The notes: generated from the letters alone by a model not told the origin. A DNA stretch of 64,000 nt from Rattus norvegicus (GCF_036323735.1 NC_086038.1:24258501-24322500), one strand, 5' to 3'. Shown: positions 1 through 11,689, numbered from the stretch's first letter. Numbers and translations are program-made.

Positions 1-1089
1 AAATACAGTGTTATGGCTGATACATCCTTTCTGAACACTAGATATATAGATATGAGGTAACTAAAAAGGTTATTCTTGGAGCAACAGGGAATTACATTGT
101 CTTTATGTGAATTGAAGCAACCAAACTGTGGCTGGGGGATAGAGATAAAGAGAGGAAACAACACCATTTCACCTTCAGAATAACCAAGTTCCTCACAGAA
201 CCATCTCAGTGTCCTCAAGGATGCCGAGAGATCACATACAACAAACCACCGACATTCTTATATCTGCATGAGATCTACTATGAGATGTTTCTCTATCAAT
301 TATTTCAGAATCAACTAAAAGGCATACAAGACATGCAACTATGGAGCGTTATTTCCGGTTTGTGTAACATCAAGCAGCATTTACCAGAAAGAACTTGATA
401 ATGGCGTCTTTTGGATTTATGACATCATCTGTATTTGAATGTGCTCCCGGTAAACATGCATTATTTGAGGCAAGGCAATGGCAATATAATTAAAGTAAAT
501 GTATTCCCATCAAATACATATGAGGAAGAAGGGTGTGAAAGGTACTTTCCCATGTGTGAAATAGTATAGGGAGAAGAAACAGAAATTTTAAATGGTACGG
601 GGAGGAAAAAGAGAATTGATGTATTTTAGAGATAAAATCGTGAAGTGTTCTGCTCTTCAGCAAGATAACTACTGCACATTTGTTGTTGCCGGCTCCTTTA
701 TCTTCTTCAGGCTACTCCAGGGAGGTTTGGGGATGCACATACACCATCTCCAAACTGCACTGTCTTGAGAAATCCTCTTCAGTGCCCTTGCTCTCCCTTG
801 CCACAGAGCACAGGCTTGAGCTGCAGAACTTTTGTCTTGTCTACTGACACACACTCTACATTGCCACAGTGTATTTACAGTTAAGAAAAAAGTAGGAGAA
901 AATTACCAAGTGAAATTTTAATGAGGAAATAGAAAAAGGGCAGGGTGAGGGAGAAAAGAACTTGTTCTCATTTCTGTCTTTTGCCTTTCTTATCTTGAAA
1001 CTCCTGAGCCTTACCCAGCATTATCTACATGTCACATTCTGAGACCTAGAATAGAAGAAAGACAGTAAGTGTCTTATAGAACTATATAT
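1..1089. other. Unassigned noncoding sequence
   Basis: No exon, repeat family or RNA gene recognised. The best open frame is a 61-codon minus-strand ORF at 669-854 with no known domain. A purine-rich patch lies near 893-960. Confidence 0.6.
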
Positions 1090-1315
1090 TTTCATATTAT
1101 TTTTATTGTGTACATTGGGGATTTTACCTGTGCTAACATAAATGTGGTCCACGCGTGCACGGACCACAAAGGCAGGAAGGGAGCAATGGAGGCTCTGGAA
1201 GCAAAGTCACGGGTGGTTGTGAGCAGCCATGTGAGGGATGGGAATTGAAAGTGGGACCTCTGTTCCTTGAAGGAAAGACTTGTGTTTTTAGTCACCGGTT
1301 CATCTCTCCAGCTCC
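1090..1315 (-). mobile_element. B2/B3-type SINE, old copy
   Basis: Read on the minus strand, the element starts next to ggagctggagagatgaacc, a diverged form of the B2/B3 5' end (gctggagagatggctcag). The body then passes through the family's characteristic 'tgagcagccatgtgagggatgggaattgaa' region near 1220-1250. It is heavily mutated and has no clear target-site duplication. Confidence 0.65.
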
Positions 1316-2127
1316 ACAGACCTGTATTCTAACGAATAGTAGTAGTGCCTGTATTTTCTTTTCTGGAGAATTTAATATATTTTAATACTCAGTGGATGGT
1401 GGAGGAAATTTGACCTCAGGCAAATACAGCAAGTATCTTTGAGGCTACCTTTCCTGTATTGAGACTTTTAGATTTTCTGAATTAGAAGAACAAACAACAA
1501 ATCAGAAGGAGAAACAAAGAACTTTTTCACCAAGGAAGTAATAAGAAGATGTTTAGGGAGGGTAAAAGAATGCCAGGAAGGGAAGTCATAATCGTGGCAT
1601 CAAAGTAAAGAGTCACATGGGACTGAGAAGATGTTTCCTATAACTGTTTTTTTTTTAATTCTTTCCAAGTGGATGAGTTGGAAGGAAGTGGGCTTTATGG
1701 CCGGAGCCAACAAAGAATCTCATCTTAAAAACATGGAGAGAAGGCATAGAGGTCATTCCTGAGTGTGGGAAGTTATGTCCTATCTGACTTCACACTGCCA
1801 AGGTCCTCCCAGAAAGACCAGGATATAATGTTCCCTCCCCTTAGTCCCCCATCATTACCATTCCCTCCCAGAATCTGTCAGCCATATTTCCCTTCTTCAT
1901 TCTGGCCTCAAAGCATGCCTGCTTGCATTTCCCAAGGTTTTGGCAAGAGCGTTTCTTCTTTCTTAGTTCAATCTGCCTCATCGTCCTGGGACCATCTCCT
2001 TCATCTGGCCAAAGACGAAACACTGCCTCAGTACATGGACCTTCTTCCAGTGGTAAATTTCTTACCCTCAGGCATGCTTTGCTTTGTTCTAGCATGGATT
2101 TCAAGGTCATTCGTCTTTTCATTTATT
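1316..2127. other. Unassigned noncoding sequence
   Basis: Contains most of a 168-codon plus-strand ORF (1765-2271) rich in Ser, Pro and Phe. The ORF runs into the repeat that begins near 2128 and shows no domain, signal or splice context that I recognise. I treat it as chance. Confidence 0.5.
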
Positions 2128-2478
2128 ATCTGTGCTTGTTACTTTTCTTGTCACTATGACAAAGCACCCGAAGAGAGAAACTCCAGGAAGGAAGCGCTCC
2201 AGCTCTGTGTGGTTCAGAGTTTAAGAAGGGCTAAACCTACACTGGAAGAGAAGCCATGCTTGTGGGAGTGAGACTGCTGGTCACATTATAGCTGCATTCG
2301 GGAAGCAGAGCAAGATAAATGCCTGTTGGCAATGTGATGTCTCCTTTACCATGCAGTCAAGCAACAGAGCCTACTCAATGACAATGCTCATAGAATTGGG
2401 GGTGGGGGTCCTACATCGAAGGGCATAATTAATTAATTCCCTGAAAGACATGCCCAGAAGATGGGATTCTTTGTCTCA
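2128..2478 (-). mobile_element. Rodent LTR-like interspersed repeat (family A), minus orientation
   Basis: Starts with a variant of the element end 'gtcactatgacaaagcaccc' and continues through 'ggaagcagagcaagataaatg' to 'gaaagacatgcccagaag'. The same block order recurs at 18070-18448 (minus) and 57035-57415 (plus, with gttgtcaacttgacaaagcc). The overall plan resembles an MaLR-type LTR, but the family name is uncertain. Confidence 0.6.
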
Positions 2479-2580
2479 TCAGCTGACGGTTCTGTTAACT
2501 ATCAAACTGTTCTATTATAAAATGAAGGCTCTCAGAGAACAGATATTAAATAGCAATTTGTGTAGTATGCCTATTATCCA

Positions 2581-2629
2581 GAAGAGTCTCTGTGTGTATA
2601 TGTGTATATGTATATGGATGTGTGTGCAT

Positions 2630-2673
<44 letters not shown>
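2581..2673. repeat. (TG)n microsatellite with TATG lead-in
   Basis: An imperfect TG/TATG stretch leads into a pure TG run at about 2638-2672. Short ORFs on both strands here are translations of the repeat. Confidence 0.97.
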
Positions 2674-2674
<1 letters not shown>

Positions 2675-2867
2675 GAAATAAGAAGGCAGAAAGACTATAG
2701 GAGAGAAGAAAAGTTGAGATGAAAAGCATCTTGGGTCACCAGGGCATACACAGGATTCTAGAACCTCACACCACAGCCATGCAAGCACAAAAACATAGGA
2801 GTCAAAACCCTCCCCACCTCTCTCTCACCACTTTAAAATTTTGAGAAATTAAAAGAAAAAATGGGTT

Positions 2868-2965
2868 GGGCTGGGGGTTATAACACAGTGAGAGCATTTT
2901 CTGAGTGCCCCAAATTCTGTGGGTTCTATACTTAGTCCAATAAGAACAAACAAACAAATTATATA
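2868..2965 (+). mobile_element. Old ID-like SINE fragment
   Basis: 'gggctgggggttataacacagtgagagca' resembles the ID 5' end with its Pol III A box. A diverged B-box region (tgggttctatacttagtcc) and an A-rich tail follow. Strongly decayed. Confidence 0.6.
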
Positions 2966-3948
2966 TTCAGAATTGAATGAATCTGTAGATGGGAGAAAAG
3001 ACAAAGGCTGGGCAAAGTTTAGAAATTTGGAGAAAGGAAAATAGATGAATTAAGAAACGTGTATAAGGCACTCTCCAAAAATAAAGGTGAAGAGAAGTGC
3101 CTGTGTGTGTTATCCCTGTCAGTATGTGCTTGGTCGGGGATGGTGGGCACAGACCATGGGAGGGACTTGTATGACATTAGGTACGACCGTTAATATGATT
3201 GTTATATCATCCCTATTGAAATTCTTTTCACCACTTGAAAAGCATTCCTATAATATAAGACATACAGAAACCAGCATGCTGGGGTTTCAGCAGTCATAAA
3301 TAATCCCTGCCAAAAATTAACAGTGCATTACAACCTACATGCATGAATTCCAAGTGGACATGATGCTTGAGAGCTGAGAGCCACAGGGAGAGAAGCTCTG
3401 GTGGGTATTGGCAACGAGTGGAAAATGCCACTTTGAATGCTGTTATTTCCTCCCGTGCCTCTCAGAAGTTATTTTAAAGGCCTTTTAGAATTCATTCATT
3501 ATTGATGTGCTCGGATCCTTTCCATGTGCAATCTCTTCATTAAGATGATTTGATCCTCAACTGAAATATAGGAGCAACACGTTTGGCTATTTACTAACTA
3601 AGAAATATACAACTGCTGAAAGGTCTATGGCACCTAAAGGAATTGACTACTTTATGAGCCCAAAATGTCTGACACTTCAGTGTCATAGGAAAAAATGCCA
3701 GAGATATTTCAAGGGATTTCTTTTCCTTTCCAGAGAAGCACATTAAATCGATTGCTATGCAAAGCTGCCCCTAGCATGCATTCTTTTACAAAGGAGGAAG
3801 AAATGCACGTACATGTACGGAATCTCAGAATTTTTCTTTATTGAAAGTCGCACTTTAGTTCTCTGGCCTCTAAGTTGGAAATAGAAATCTTCATTTCCCA
3901 TGAGGCATGAGAGGATTAAATGAAGCCTATAATATTAAATGCAAAAGG
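2966..3948. other. Unassigned noncoding sequence
   Basis: Nothing recognised. A 70-codon frame at 3087-3299 is Cys-rich only by chance TG/TGT content. Confidence 0.5.
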
Positions 3949-4075
3949 GTATATATATATATATTCATATATATGTATATATACACACATACATATTATA
4001 CATACATATATATGTGTGTATGTTTGTATGATATATATGGAATATATATATATATGACTATAACATACATTATCA
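3949..4075. repeat. AT-rich (TA)n/(TATG)n low-complexity tract
   Basis: Alternating TA runs broken by short ACAC and TGTG segments. Arms such as atatatacacacat and atatatgtgtgtat face each other, so the tract can fold on itself. The overlapping 75- and 96-codon ORFs are artefacts of it. Confidence 0.95.
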
Positions 4076-5457
4076 TTGGTATAATGTATAGTGCTTATAT
4101 ACTCTATGCACACACAAGAATAAGCATAGCTTGACATGTGCGTCTCATAAAGTAAGCCACTCTTAAAACTCTGTGCCAGGGAAGAAGCAATCTTGTCAGT
4201 GGACACAAGAAAATGGAACTGGAGATTTCTTCCAATATTGATATGAGCCCATCTGAACTGAAGGATTAGACTGCTGCTTAAGAATTCAGCACTGATTTAT
4301 TCTGTGACGAGAAGCTCCCAATTCAGAGGATACACAAGGGAATGCAATGCAAATGTATCAGTCTTTCTGTGTCTGTAATAGGGAAAGCTTGACCTATCCA
4401 AAAACAGCATGAAAGAGAGTATGGAGACCAACTAGTGTCAAGCATCCATGCCCTGAAATTAAGTTTCATCTTTGCCAGAACTCTAGGTCATTAGGAATTT
4501 GGAACTGTTCCCTCAATTACAAAAACACTGGTCACTTCCAAATTATTACTTAAAGATAATTAACAGGTCTGTAACACATCTGAAATGACAGCTACAAGGC
4601 AGACCAGTTTTACCTAATCAGAATCATCCTTTTATTAATAGATGCAAATAGTTCTATGAGCCTCATGCCAACTGTGCAATACCAAAGTGACGTTTTCTGA
4701 GCTTTCTAACCCCCTTTAGATGTTATCTATAGTTCAGTGGGTAATTATTCTCAGTTTATAACGGAGCCATGTTGCACATACATCATTTTCCAGCTTTTCT
4801 GACTGGCATAGTCACATGAGGAGACAGAAAACTGGAGACTTTTCTCATGACAGACTATTCAGTTTAAACCTTCAGGCTGGTAATATGTATCTAAATAATA
4901 TGTCATAAAAACTTCTTGGTACATGAAATGTAATAAATATGAGAAGGCTTCTGAAGCTGCGAGCTTTTCCCAGCAGCTAGGTTGCTCCCTGCCACGATCC
5001 CATCAGTGTGAAATTTTGAGGCACATTTTCCTGAGCAAAATAAAATTTTGGTGATTGGGGGGAGATGACTAATTCCAGATGGAATGAAAAAATTCTTATA
5101 AAATATTCTTTATGAACTATGCTTTTCTATGGGTGGGTCAATTCAATTATATTTTGAACATACTAAACCTTCTAAGACACCTGCATGGAATTATTAGAAG
5201 AACAGAATCCACCTACATGGTGGATCGAATTCTGCACTTCATCTGCAACAATCTAAAGAGGAAAGAAACCTCATTTCAAGGAAGGATCAGGCTCTGGAGT
5301 CAAGTTGATTTTGAACTCAAGACTTTCCTGCCTCAGTATCCCAATATCCAGGGCTATGGGCATGCTCCAGTACTCCTGACTTGCTGTTGTTCTGAGGGTG
5401 GAAAGACGTTGAGCTCTAACTCCAAGGTAAGAGTACCTTCAGCTTGAGTCTAGCCTG
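4076..5457. other. Unassigned noncoding sequence
   Basis: Unique-looking and AT-rich. A 111-codon plus ORF (5112-5447) has no recognisable motif or splice context. No SINE is visible. Confidence 0.5.
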
Positions 5458-5526
5458 ACATATATAGATATAGATATAGTTATAGATATACTATAGATAC
5501 AGATAGATATAGATATAGATATATTT
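5458..5526. repeat. (ATAGAT)n/(GATA)n microsatellite
   Basis: About 68 bp of imperfect atagat/gata units, followed by a short gagagacagac patch. Confidence 0.93.
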
Positions 5527-6149
5527 GTCTTTAAAACTGAGAGAGACAGACAAATACACAGAGAGACAAGAGAACACAAAATATTCTCTGTAGTCGAATG
5601 AGATCTGGAAAAGCAGAAGTAGGCTAAGTAATTTTACAAAGTCAACATGCATACCTATGCTTTGTAAGGTTAATTTTTGGAAGATACTTACATACACGAG
5701 CATTTATATCAAATTATGCTGTCCATAGCGCTAAAAAAAAAACTACATTCAAGGGACCATTTCAAGACAAAGGCAAGAGGCAGCATCATATGGATCTAGG
5801 TTTCGTCTTGCACAACTGCTGTCACGAGCTTTAACAGTGTCCAATGACACTTCTTTGGATTTTAACAGGGCTATAAATTAAAGAGTTAAAATTTTTTGAA
5901 ACTTGCATTCCCTGTGTATGGAAAGCAATGCTCTAGGTCTGCCTCTGTGAAGCAGATCCCAAGGAATTATGAGTGAATACTATGAGTATCAAAATCACAC
6001 AGGAGAGCCATTGTGAGTAAACTCCAATAACACAGCACCCATGCTGCCACCCTGGCTCAGGCCAATGACGAAAAAAGTATTTTGCCTTTTAACAACAAGT
6101 AGGTTTTGCTGTTTGTTCAATTTGTTAGTTGGTTGCTTGGTTGCTTGGT

Positions 6150-6370
6150 TGGTTGGGTTTTATTCCTCTCCTTCAACTTATTTATTTATTCACTTTACAT
6201 CCTGATCATCTCTCTCCTCCAAGCCCCCCCCACCTTACACAGCTCCTACCCTATCCCCTCCTCCCCTTTACCCCTGAGAAGCAGAAGGTCCCTCCTGGGG
6301 AACCAACCCACCCTGGCACATCAAGTCACTGCAGGATTAGGTACATCCTCTCCCATCCACTCCAATGGTT
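6150..6370 (-). mobile_element. Old rodent L1-like 3' end, minus orientation
   Basis: 'ttatttattcactttacatcc' followed by a C-rich stretch, then 'ctggcacatcaagtcactgcaggattagg', matches the reverse complement of an old rodent L1/Lx-type 3' region as I remember it. A related piece (cgtggcatatcaagttgc) lies in plus orientation at 62985-63130. Three overlapping Pro/Leu-rich ORFs here are non-genic. Confidence 0.5.
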
Positions 6371-6375
6371 GGGGG

Positions 6376-6402
6376 CTGTTGTTGTTGTTGTTGTTGTTGC
6401 TT
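6376..6402. repeat. (GTT)n trinucleotide run
   Basis: About eight GTT units at the right edge of the L1-like piece. Confidence 0.95.
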
Positions 6403-6539
6403 TGAAACAAAATAGTCGAGTTAACTTGATTGCCATCCAAAGAAATGTGTGCTTTCTTACTTGAAAATCCTACCAACTCTAGTGATTTATTTGCCATGTA
6501 TCAATGCCAGAATGCTGTCATTTAAATGTTTTGATTTAT

Positions 6540-6665
6540 TATCGGTGTCTGTGTATGCATGCATGCTTGCCTCAGTATGTGTATGGAGGTCAGAGAATAA
6601 CATCAGACTCAATTCTTTCTTTGCCCATGTGGGCTCTGGGGAGGGAACAGAGGCCAACGCTAATA
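6540..6665 (-). mobile_element. B3-like SINE fragment
   Basis: 'gtgtatggaggtcagagaata' followed by 'tgcccatgtgggctctggg' follows the B3 tail and middle read on the minus strand. The 5' (tRNA-like) part is missing. Confidence 0.5.
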
Positions 6666-7817
6666 AAAACAGTCATAAGAGTAGCAAGAATGCTTACCGG
6701 TTCTGCTCTCTCAGTGGCCCCAGAATGATGTCTTAACGGTGGCCTGGACAACTGGATCTCACCTTATTGAATCACTCCCTTAAAACAATGCACATACATC
6801 CCTAATGTAAAGGGTTTCAGATATAAGAAAGGTAAATTTTATATAGATATAAATGGCCTTCGCATCTGAGTTTTCTCTTTCTCTTGAGCCGATGAACACC
6901 ACCATCAGTTATGTTGAGAAATGGAATCCCTGCTCCTGTTCCTGGATTCATATAAAAGTTTATCCAGGCATATAATTCAGCCTTTTAAATGTGTGTATAT
7001 TCCCACCTCTTCAATCTATCAGGAAACTAAAATGCCTGTGGGCGGTATCAGAGCTGAGATCTGAGATGCCCGCGGTGCCGATTACACGACGCATGTAGAG
7101 CACCATCTTTGGCATTGATAGGAAAGCTCTATTTCTCCTTAAGAGTCATCCTTCTCTCCTGTGCCACAAGTGCATCACACTCGGAAGGCATTGCTGTGCT
7201 GGGACTCCAGAATAGATTGTCCAGAAACAGGAAAAAATAGTTCTCATATGAAAAAAATCTTATGATAAATTGAAATTCTGAGCTAGCAAAGCAATGTGCA
7301 CCAACATCAAGGCCTGGAGTCTATATTACTGAGATAAAGTGGGGGAAACGGAAACTGGGAGATAGGGATGCTGTATTAAACTGGTGGCAGCATTGGCTAA
7401 AACATAAAGGCAGGAGAGATAACGGAAAGGATCTGAGAATTCATAAATAATTTTACTTCAAACAATGTGCTGATATTTCAGACTGCCCAGATCTAATAGG
7501 GACACTGATAAAAGTATTATTCTGTTAGGTCATTTTAATAGTTTCATTTGTTTTGAAGTAAAAAAAAATTATTAGAAGGAATAAAATAGGACATCCACAT
7601 GTCAAATATATGTGCATGTTTGTTTGTATGTATATGCGTATGTATATAGCATATGTTCATCACACAAAATACACAGAAAAATTCACATATAAAACACAGA
7701 AAGTATGTAGACAGACCGATAACTCAAGTTAGTACTATTATCCTCCAAGACATAAAATTGAGACTTCTTCACTAATATTTATAAGTGGTTCACTAGGGAC
7801 CAGATATGACCAAAGGA
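6666..7817. other. Unassigned noncoding sequence with a small CpG-containing patch
   Basis: Mostly AT-rich with no recognised repeat. At 7030-7115 there is a short patch with several CpGs (cccgcggtgccgattacacgacgc) in otherwise CpG-poor DNA. It is far too short for a CpG island. Confidence 0.5.
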
Positions 7818-7857
7818 TTTCTCATATATATATATGAGAAAATATATATATATATAT
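7818..7857. repeat. Perfect 24-bp palindrome plus (TA)n run
   Basis: Positions 7818-7841 form a perfect self-complementary palindrome with tttctc and gagaaa ends around an alternating AT core. A further (TA)n run follows directly. Confidence 0.95.
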
Positions 7858-7944
7858 TCACTACTATGTACTACTACAATCCATATTTTTATTCTTGGGT
7901 TTCCATTCTTGACATACTGAATAGCTTCCCAATCCAACCCCTTT

Positions 7945-8087
7945 TTGGCATTTTTAGACAGGGCTCTCTGTGTAGCCTTGAGTGTTCTGAAATTCAGAAT
8001 GCAGACCAGGCTAGCCTGGAACTCTTCTTCCTTCTTCCTTCGTAGTGATAGGATTAAAGGTGTGCACAATACCTGGCTGAATAGTTC
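7945..8087 (-). mobile_element. B1 SINE, minus orientation
   Basis: 'gacagggctctctgtgtagcc', 'accaggctagcctggaactc' and 'ggattaaaggtgtgcac' are the standard B1 blocks in reverse order. Moderately diverged. Confidence 0.9.
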
Positions 8088-8109
8088 ATTAAAAATATCT
8101 TATTTTTCA

Positions 8110-8184
8110 CTTCTTTCTCTGTCTCTGTCTCTGTCTATCTCTGTCTCTCTTCTGTATGTGTGTGTGTGTGTGTGTGTGTTTATC
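8110..8184. repeat. (CTCTGT)n then (TG)n microsatellite
   Basis: Tandem ctctgt units pass into a TG run at about 8155-8180, immediately beside the tail of the adjoining minus-strand SINE. Confidence 0.95.
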
Positions 8185-8376
8185 TGTGTGTCGTCTGTCT
8201 GTGTGTCTGAGCACAAGAGAGCAAATGCCTGCAGAAGCTAAAGATTCCAGATCACATAGACCTGGAATTACAGGGGCTATGAGAACCCTAGTGTAGATGG
8301 TGGGAGCTGAACTCCATTCTTCTGTGTGCATATTGCATGTTCTCTTGCTCACAAAGCCATCTCCCCAACCTGTTGC
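8185..8376 (-). mobile_element. B3 SINE, minus orientation
   Basis: Minus-strand reading begins near ggttggggagatggctttgtg, a B2/B3 5' end, and proceeds through the B3 middle to the TG-rich tail described just upstream. Confidence 0.75.
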
Positions 8377-8672
8377 ATAACCTCTTACTGAAAGTAGGAG
8401 AATTAAGAAAAACCAGAGACTTATCAAACCAGGAAGAACTTGAAGACAGATAAAACTTCTCTTATTCCAAACATTTGTCTCAAATTATAAAATATAAGAA
8501 AAAAATTTTTAAATCAACAGCCAGTATATGATGAAGCTGTAGCTATATAGAGAGGATACCAGAACACTGAAGTTTCAGACAATGGCTATTTCTTTTACAC
8601 AAAGAATATGAATTCCAGGTGCCAGTCAAATAGAAGTTCCCCTGATGTAGTCTAAAATGAATCCTACCAGGC

Positions 8673-8676
8673 AATA

Positions 8677-8752
<76 letters not shown>
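8673..8752. repeat. Compound (AAT)n(GAT)n array
   Basis: A run of AAT units switches cleanly to GAT units with a single A-to-G change in phase. It ends at ataatag. Confidence 0.98.
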
Positions 8753-8849
8753 AATAGTACAAAACCCAACTGAAAAATACCACTTTGAAAAAGAGGTGGA
8801 AAATCAAACCAAGATTATGTGCTAGAATTGGGTGTAAGCATGTACGAGC

Positions 8850-9385
8850 ATTTTAGTATCTCTACTCCAAACAATCCATCCCACACGCAGTCACCTAACC
8901 CAGTCACTATTAGGGATGCCAAGAAGTGCAAGCGGACAGGAGCCTGATACTGCTGTCTCGTGAGAGGTTCTGCCAGAGCCTGACAAATACAGAGGTGGAT
9001 GCCCACGTCCAACCGTTGGACTGAGCATTAGGACTCCAAAGGAGAAGTTAGAGAAAGGACTAAGATAGCCAAGGGGGTTTGCAAGAGCTCCCAGGGACTA
9101 AACCACCAACCAAAGAGTACACATGGAGGGACCCATGTCTCCAGCTGCATATGTAGCAGATGATGGCTTTGTTGGGCATCAATTGGAGGGGAGGCCCTTG
9201 GTCTGGTGAAGGTTTGATGCTCCAGTGTAGGGGAATGCCAGGGTGGGGAGGCAGAGAGGGAGTGGGTAGGTGGATGAGGAAGCAGGGGGTGGGAGGATGG
9301 GATAGGGGGTTTCTGGAGGGGAAACTGGGAAAGGGGATAATATTTGAAATGTAGATAAAATATCCAATTAAAAACTGAACAAAAA
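8850..9385 (+). mobile_element. L1 3' UTR fragment, 5' truncated
   Basis: Contains the rodent L1 3' UTR blocks in order: 'gacaggagcctgat', 'gagaggttctgccag', 'ctcccagggactaaaccacc', a G-rich stretch (9230-9330), and 'atttgaaatgtagataaaatatcc' before an A-rich end. The left boundary is approximate. No target-site duplication was found. Confidence 0.88.
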
Positions 9386-9934
9386 GAGAGATAACCCAAC
9401 ACTTTATACTACTCTGCAGTGGAAAGTATTCCTCTCGACAGTGTGTGAGAAAGAGCACTGAGTAAAGATGAGTCACATGGGTTATGAGGGAGCTTGAACA
9501 AAATCACCTCCAAAGGAGATTAAGAACATTATTCAGACATCTGAATCTGAGTATCTCCAGGCAAGGAAGCCATGGACCGCATCTTGTAGAGTCAGCAAAC
9601 TTAGTTTAAACTGTTTACAAAGTGGATGCTGAACACATGCAAAACCAACACTCCCAAAGAAAGATGGAAAGAACCCCACCACCCCCATCACCGCCAGATT
9701 TGCTTACATGGTAGGAAACATTCAAATATCAAGAAGGCTGTCAGTGAGGTTGGGATCACATTTTCTCTTGACACTTTCGTTGTAGTTGTAAAGGGCGGGG
9801 TTTTGGGAAATGTTTTATTATATAGCTGAGATATACAATATGATGTTTTGATGTTTGAAAGCTCCTCAGGTCACTTCACTTGATGATATTTCTCTCTAAG
9901 CCTAGAGAGAACTATGGATATGGCTGCCATGATT
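9386..9934. other. Unassigned noncoding sequence
   Basis: No repeat or exon recognised. The longest ORF is 67 codons (9626-9829). Confidence 0.5.
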
Positions 9935-10215
9935 TAAATATTTGCGAGTATATTCATAAGCAATCCTGGCCATTGTGTTCATAATGCCTTTGTTTTTTAG
10001 TATCAGTGTAGTATTGGCCTTGGAAGAGTGGGCAGAGTTCTGTGTGTTATATTATATTGTCAGTGTCTGTTCAGTTTGAGAAAAGAAGTCGTAGGGATAT
10101 GTCACTATTCCTTATTTGAAAGTCTGGTAGATTTTTACTAGGAAGGTCATCTTTGTTTCGAATGTTCTTTATGAAAGGTGTGTTCTTTGGATTTCATTAT
10201 GTGTAGTAACTATTG
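9935..10215 (-). mobile_element. Old mammalian L1 ORF2 fragment (L1M-like), minus orientation
   Basis: Recognisable reverse-strand blocks of the reverse-transcriptase part of L1 ORF2: 'tttagtatcagtgtagtattggcc', 'cagtttgagaaaagaagt' and 'gaaagtctggtagattttta'. All frames are broken. Divergence suggests an insertion older than murid rodents. Confidence 0.72.
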
Positions 10216-10469
10216 TTCAAGTCATATACATCCTTGATTTTGGCCCACACTCCAGGTTTCATGCTGCCCGCTGAGATATCTGAATGTGGTCCATTCTACA
10301 TTCTCCCATTTTAAATTTTCTTCTTCCCCTTTTCCTTTTTGGTTCTCTTTCTTTGCAGTCACACATATTCACAATCTATTTAAATGTTTTCTGTGTTTGT
10401 GGAATTAGTGAACTTGTTATTTTCAGAAGGTAGACTATCCAATATTTCCTGTCTACTCCTGCAGGGATC

Positions 10470-10632
10470 TGTCTGACAGTCCAGGCTGACATTCATCTCC
10501 ATTCTTCCTGCCTCAACCTTAAGATTACTTATTTATCTTGCTTAGAGAGGTTCTTGTTAGCCCAGGCTTCCCCAGATTGCCCTGAGTCTGCCTGGAGAGT
10601 ACAGGGATTACAAGCATAAATGACAATGCCTT
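10470..10632 (-). mobile_element. Old B1/proto-B1-like sequence
   Basis: 'tagcccaggcttccccagattg' and 'gtacagggattacaagcat' match B1 blocks read in reverse. The preceding 10470-10530 part (cagtccaggctgacattcatc) may be a second decayed copy. Confidence 0.55.
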
Positions 10633-11215
10633 TCCTGTGTTTCATTACTTAGACCGTAGTCTCTCAGCTCCCTAACACAAGCCAGTCAAGCTTGGCTCTT
10701 GAATGACAATGTCCTATCTTCAAAGAATGATATTTCTCTCTTCTGTGCACAGAAATATACAGAGTAGCAATAGGCAAATTAGAAAAGTCGTGGAAATTTT
10801 TGTCGTCTCAACTAATTGCATAAGAATGACAAATATTCTCTAAATATTAAAATAATTGAAATGGGAAAAGGAACATTTAATTGTAAGTGGTGTTGTCTTC
10901 CTGGTGGCACAGGTAGAAAGATAAATCTCTCTGCTGAGAAGATATAACAGATTATCAGAAAAAGACATAAATAGTTTTTTCCAGCATCTATAAGAAGAAG
11001 CCTGGTAGACCAATGAAAGCAGAAAGAGAAAGCTCAGCCTTTCAGTAGATGCCCACCTAAGAAGGAAAGAAAATATGTGAAACCACACTAAGAAGAAAGG
11101 TTTGGGAGAATCCAACTGTATAACTCACAGGAGACCGAAAACAAAACGGGAGACCAAATAAACACTCAGAGAAAAGAGAGACATTGAAAGACTGTTCTTT
11201 ATACAGTGGGCAAAA
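10633..11215. other. Unassigned noncoding sequence
   Basis: A 91-codon minus ORF (10840-11115) has no motif I recognise. The purine-rich plus strand makes long minus frames likely by chance. Confidence 0.5.
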
Positions 11216-11249
11216 CTAGTGGGGGTACAAGACTCAGAACCCCCACTAG
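11216..11249. repeat. 11-bp perfect hairpin
   Basis: ctagtgggggt at 11216-11226 and acccccactag at 11239-11249 are exact reverse complements around a 12-nt loop. Confidence 0.9.
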
Positions 11250-11389
11250 ACAAAGACACCAACAACTAAAAAGAAGAGGAGATTGTTTAAAATAAGTGAG
11301 AACAGGGGGGTACAAGACTCAGAACCCCCACTAGACAAAGACAGAAACACTAAAAAGAAGAGGAGATTGTTTAAAATAAGTGAGAACAG
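11221..11389. repeat. Two-copy tandem duplication, 85-bp unit
   Basis: Copy 1 is 11221-11305 and copy 2 is 11306-11389 (84 bp). They differ by one missing base and about two substitutions. Both carry gggggtacaagactcag and end in aagtgagaacag. Confidence 0.97.
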
Positions 11390-11689
11390 GTGCTTCTATG
11401 TGTCCAAGTTAGCATTTAATCATGTTTGTTTGAAAAAGAAATAAGAAATTTTTTTAAAAATCTTTTTTTTGTTTTAAAGTTTCAAGACAACAACATTATG
11501 AAGTAATATAAGTAGTTTGTGTGTTAAAGTAAGGTACAGTTAGAGTAACCAGTATCAACACAGGCTGCCTTCCTGGATTTACTCATATCAACTCTGCGTA
11601 TTATATGCAGAAGGTCATTTTACAGAATTAATATTTAGACAAGAATTGTCACAATGCATTTTTGATACACTTACTTTTCAAAATTTGTT
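11390..11689. other. Unassigned AT-rich sequence
   Basis: Nothing recognised beyond a poly-T/poly-A patch at 11450-11470. Confidence 0.5.

Noticed and set aside
1765..2271. 168-codon plus ORF, second longest in the window
   Set aside because: Composition is Ser/Pro/Phe-rich, no domain recognised, and its end lies in a family A repeat. Antisense and alternate-frame ORFs overlap it.
6106..6464. Overlapping Pro/Leu-rich plus ORFs resembling a membrane peptide
   Set aside because: They lie in the C-rich reverse strand of an old L1-like 3' end and the GTT run.
9028..9476. 124- and 138-codon minus ORFs rich in Pro/Ser
   Set aside because: Antisense readings of the G-rich L1 3' UTR.
11221..11389. 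CRISPR-like direct repeats
   Set aside because: Only two adjacent units with no spacers, in a mammalian repeat context.
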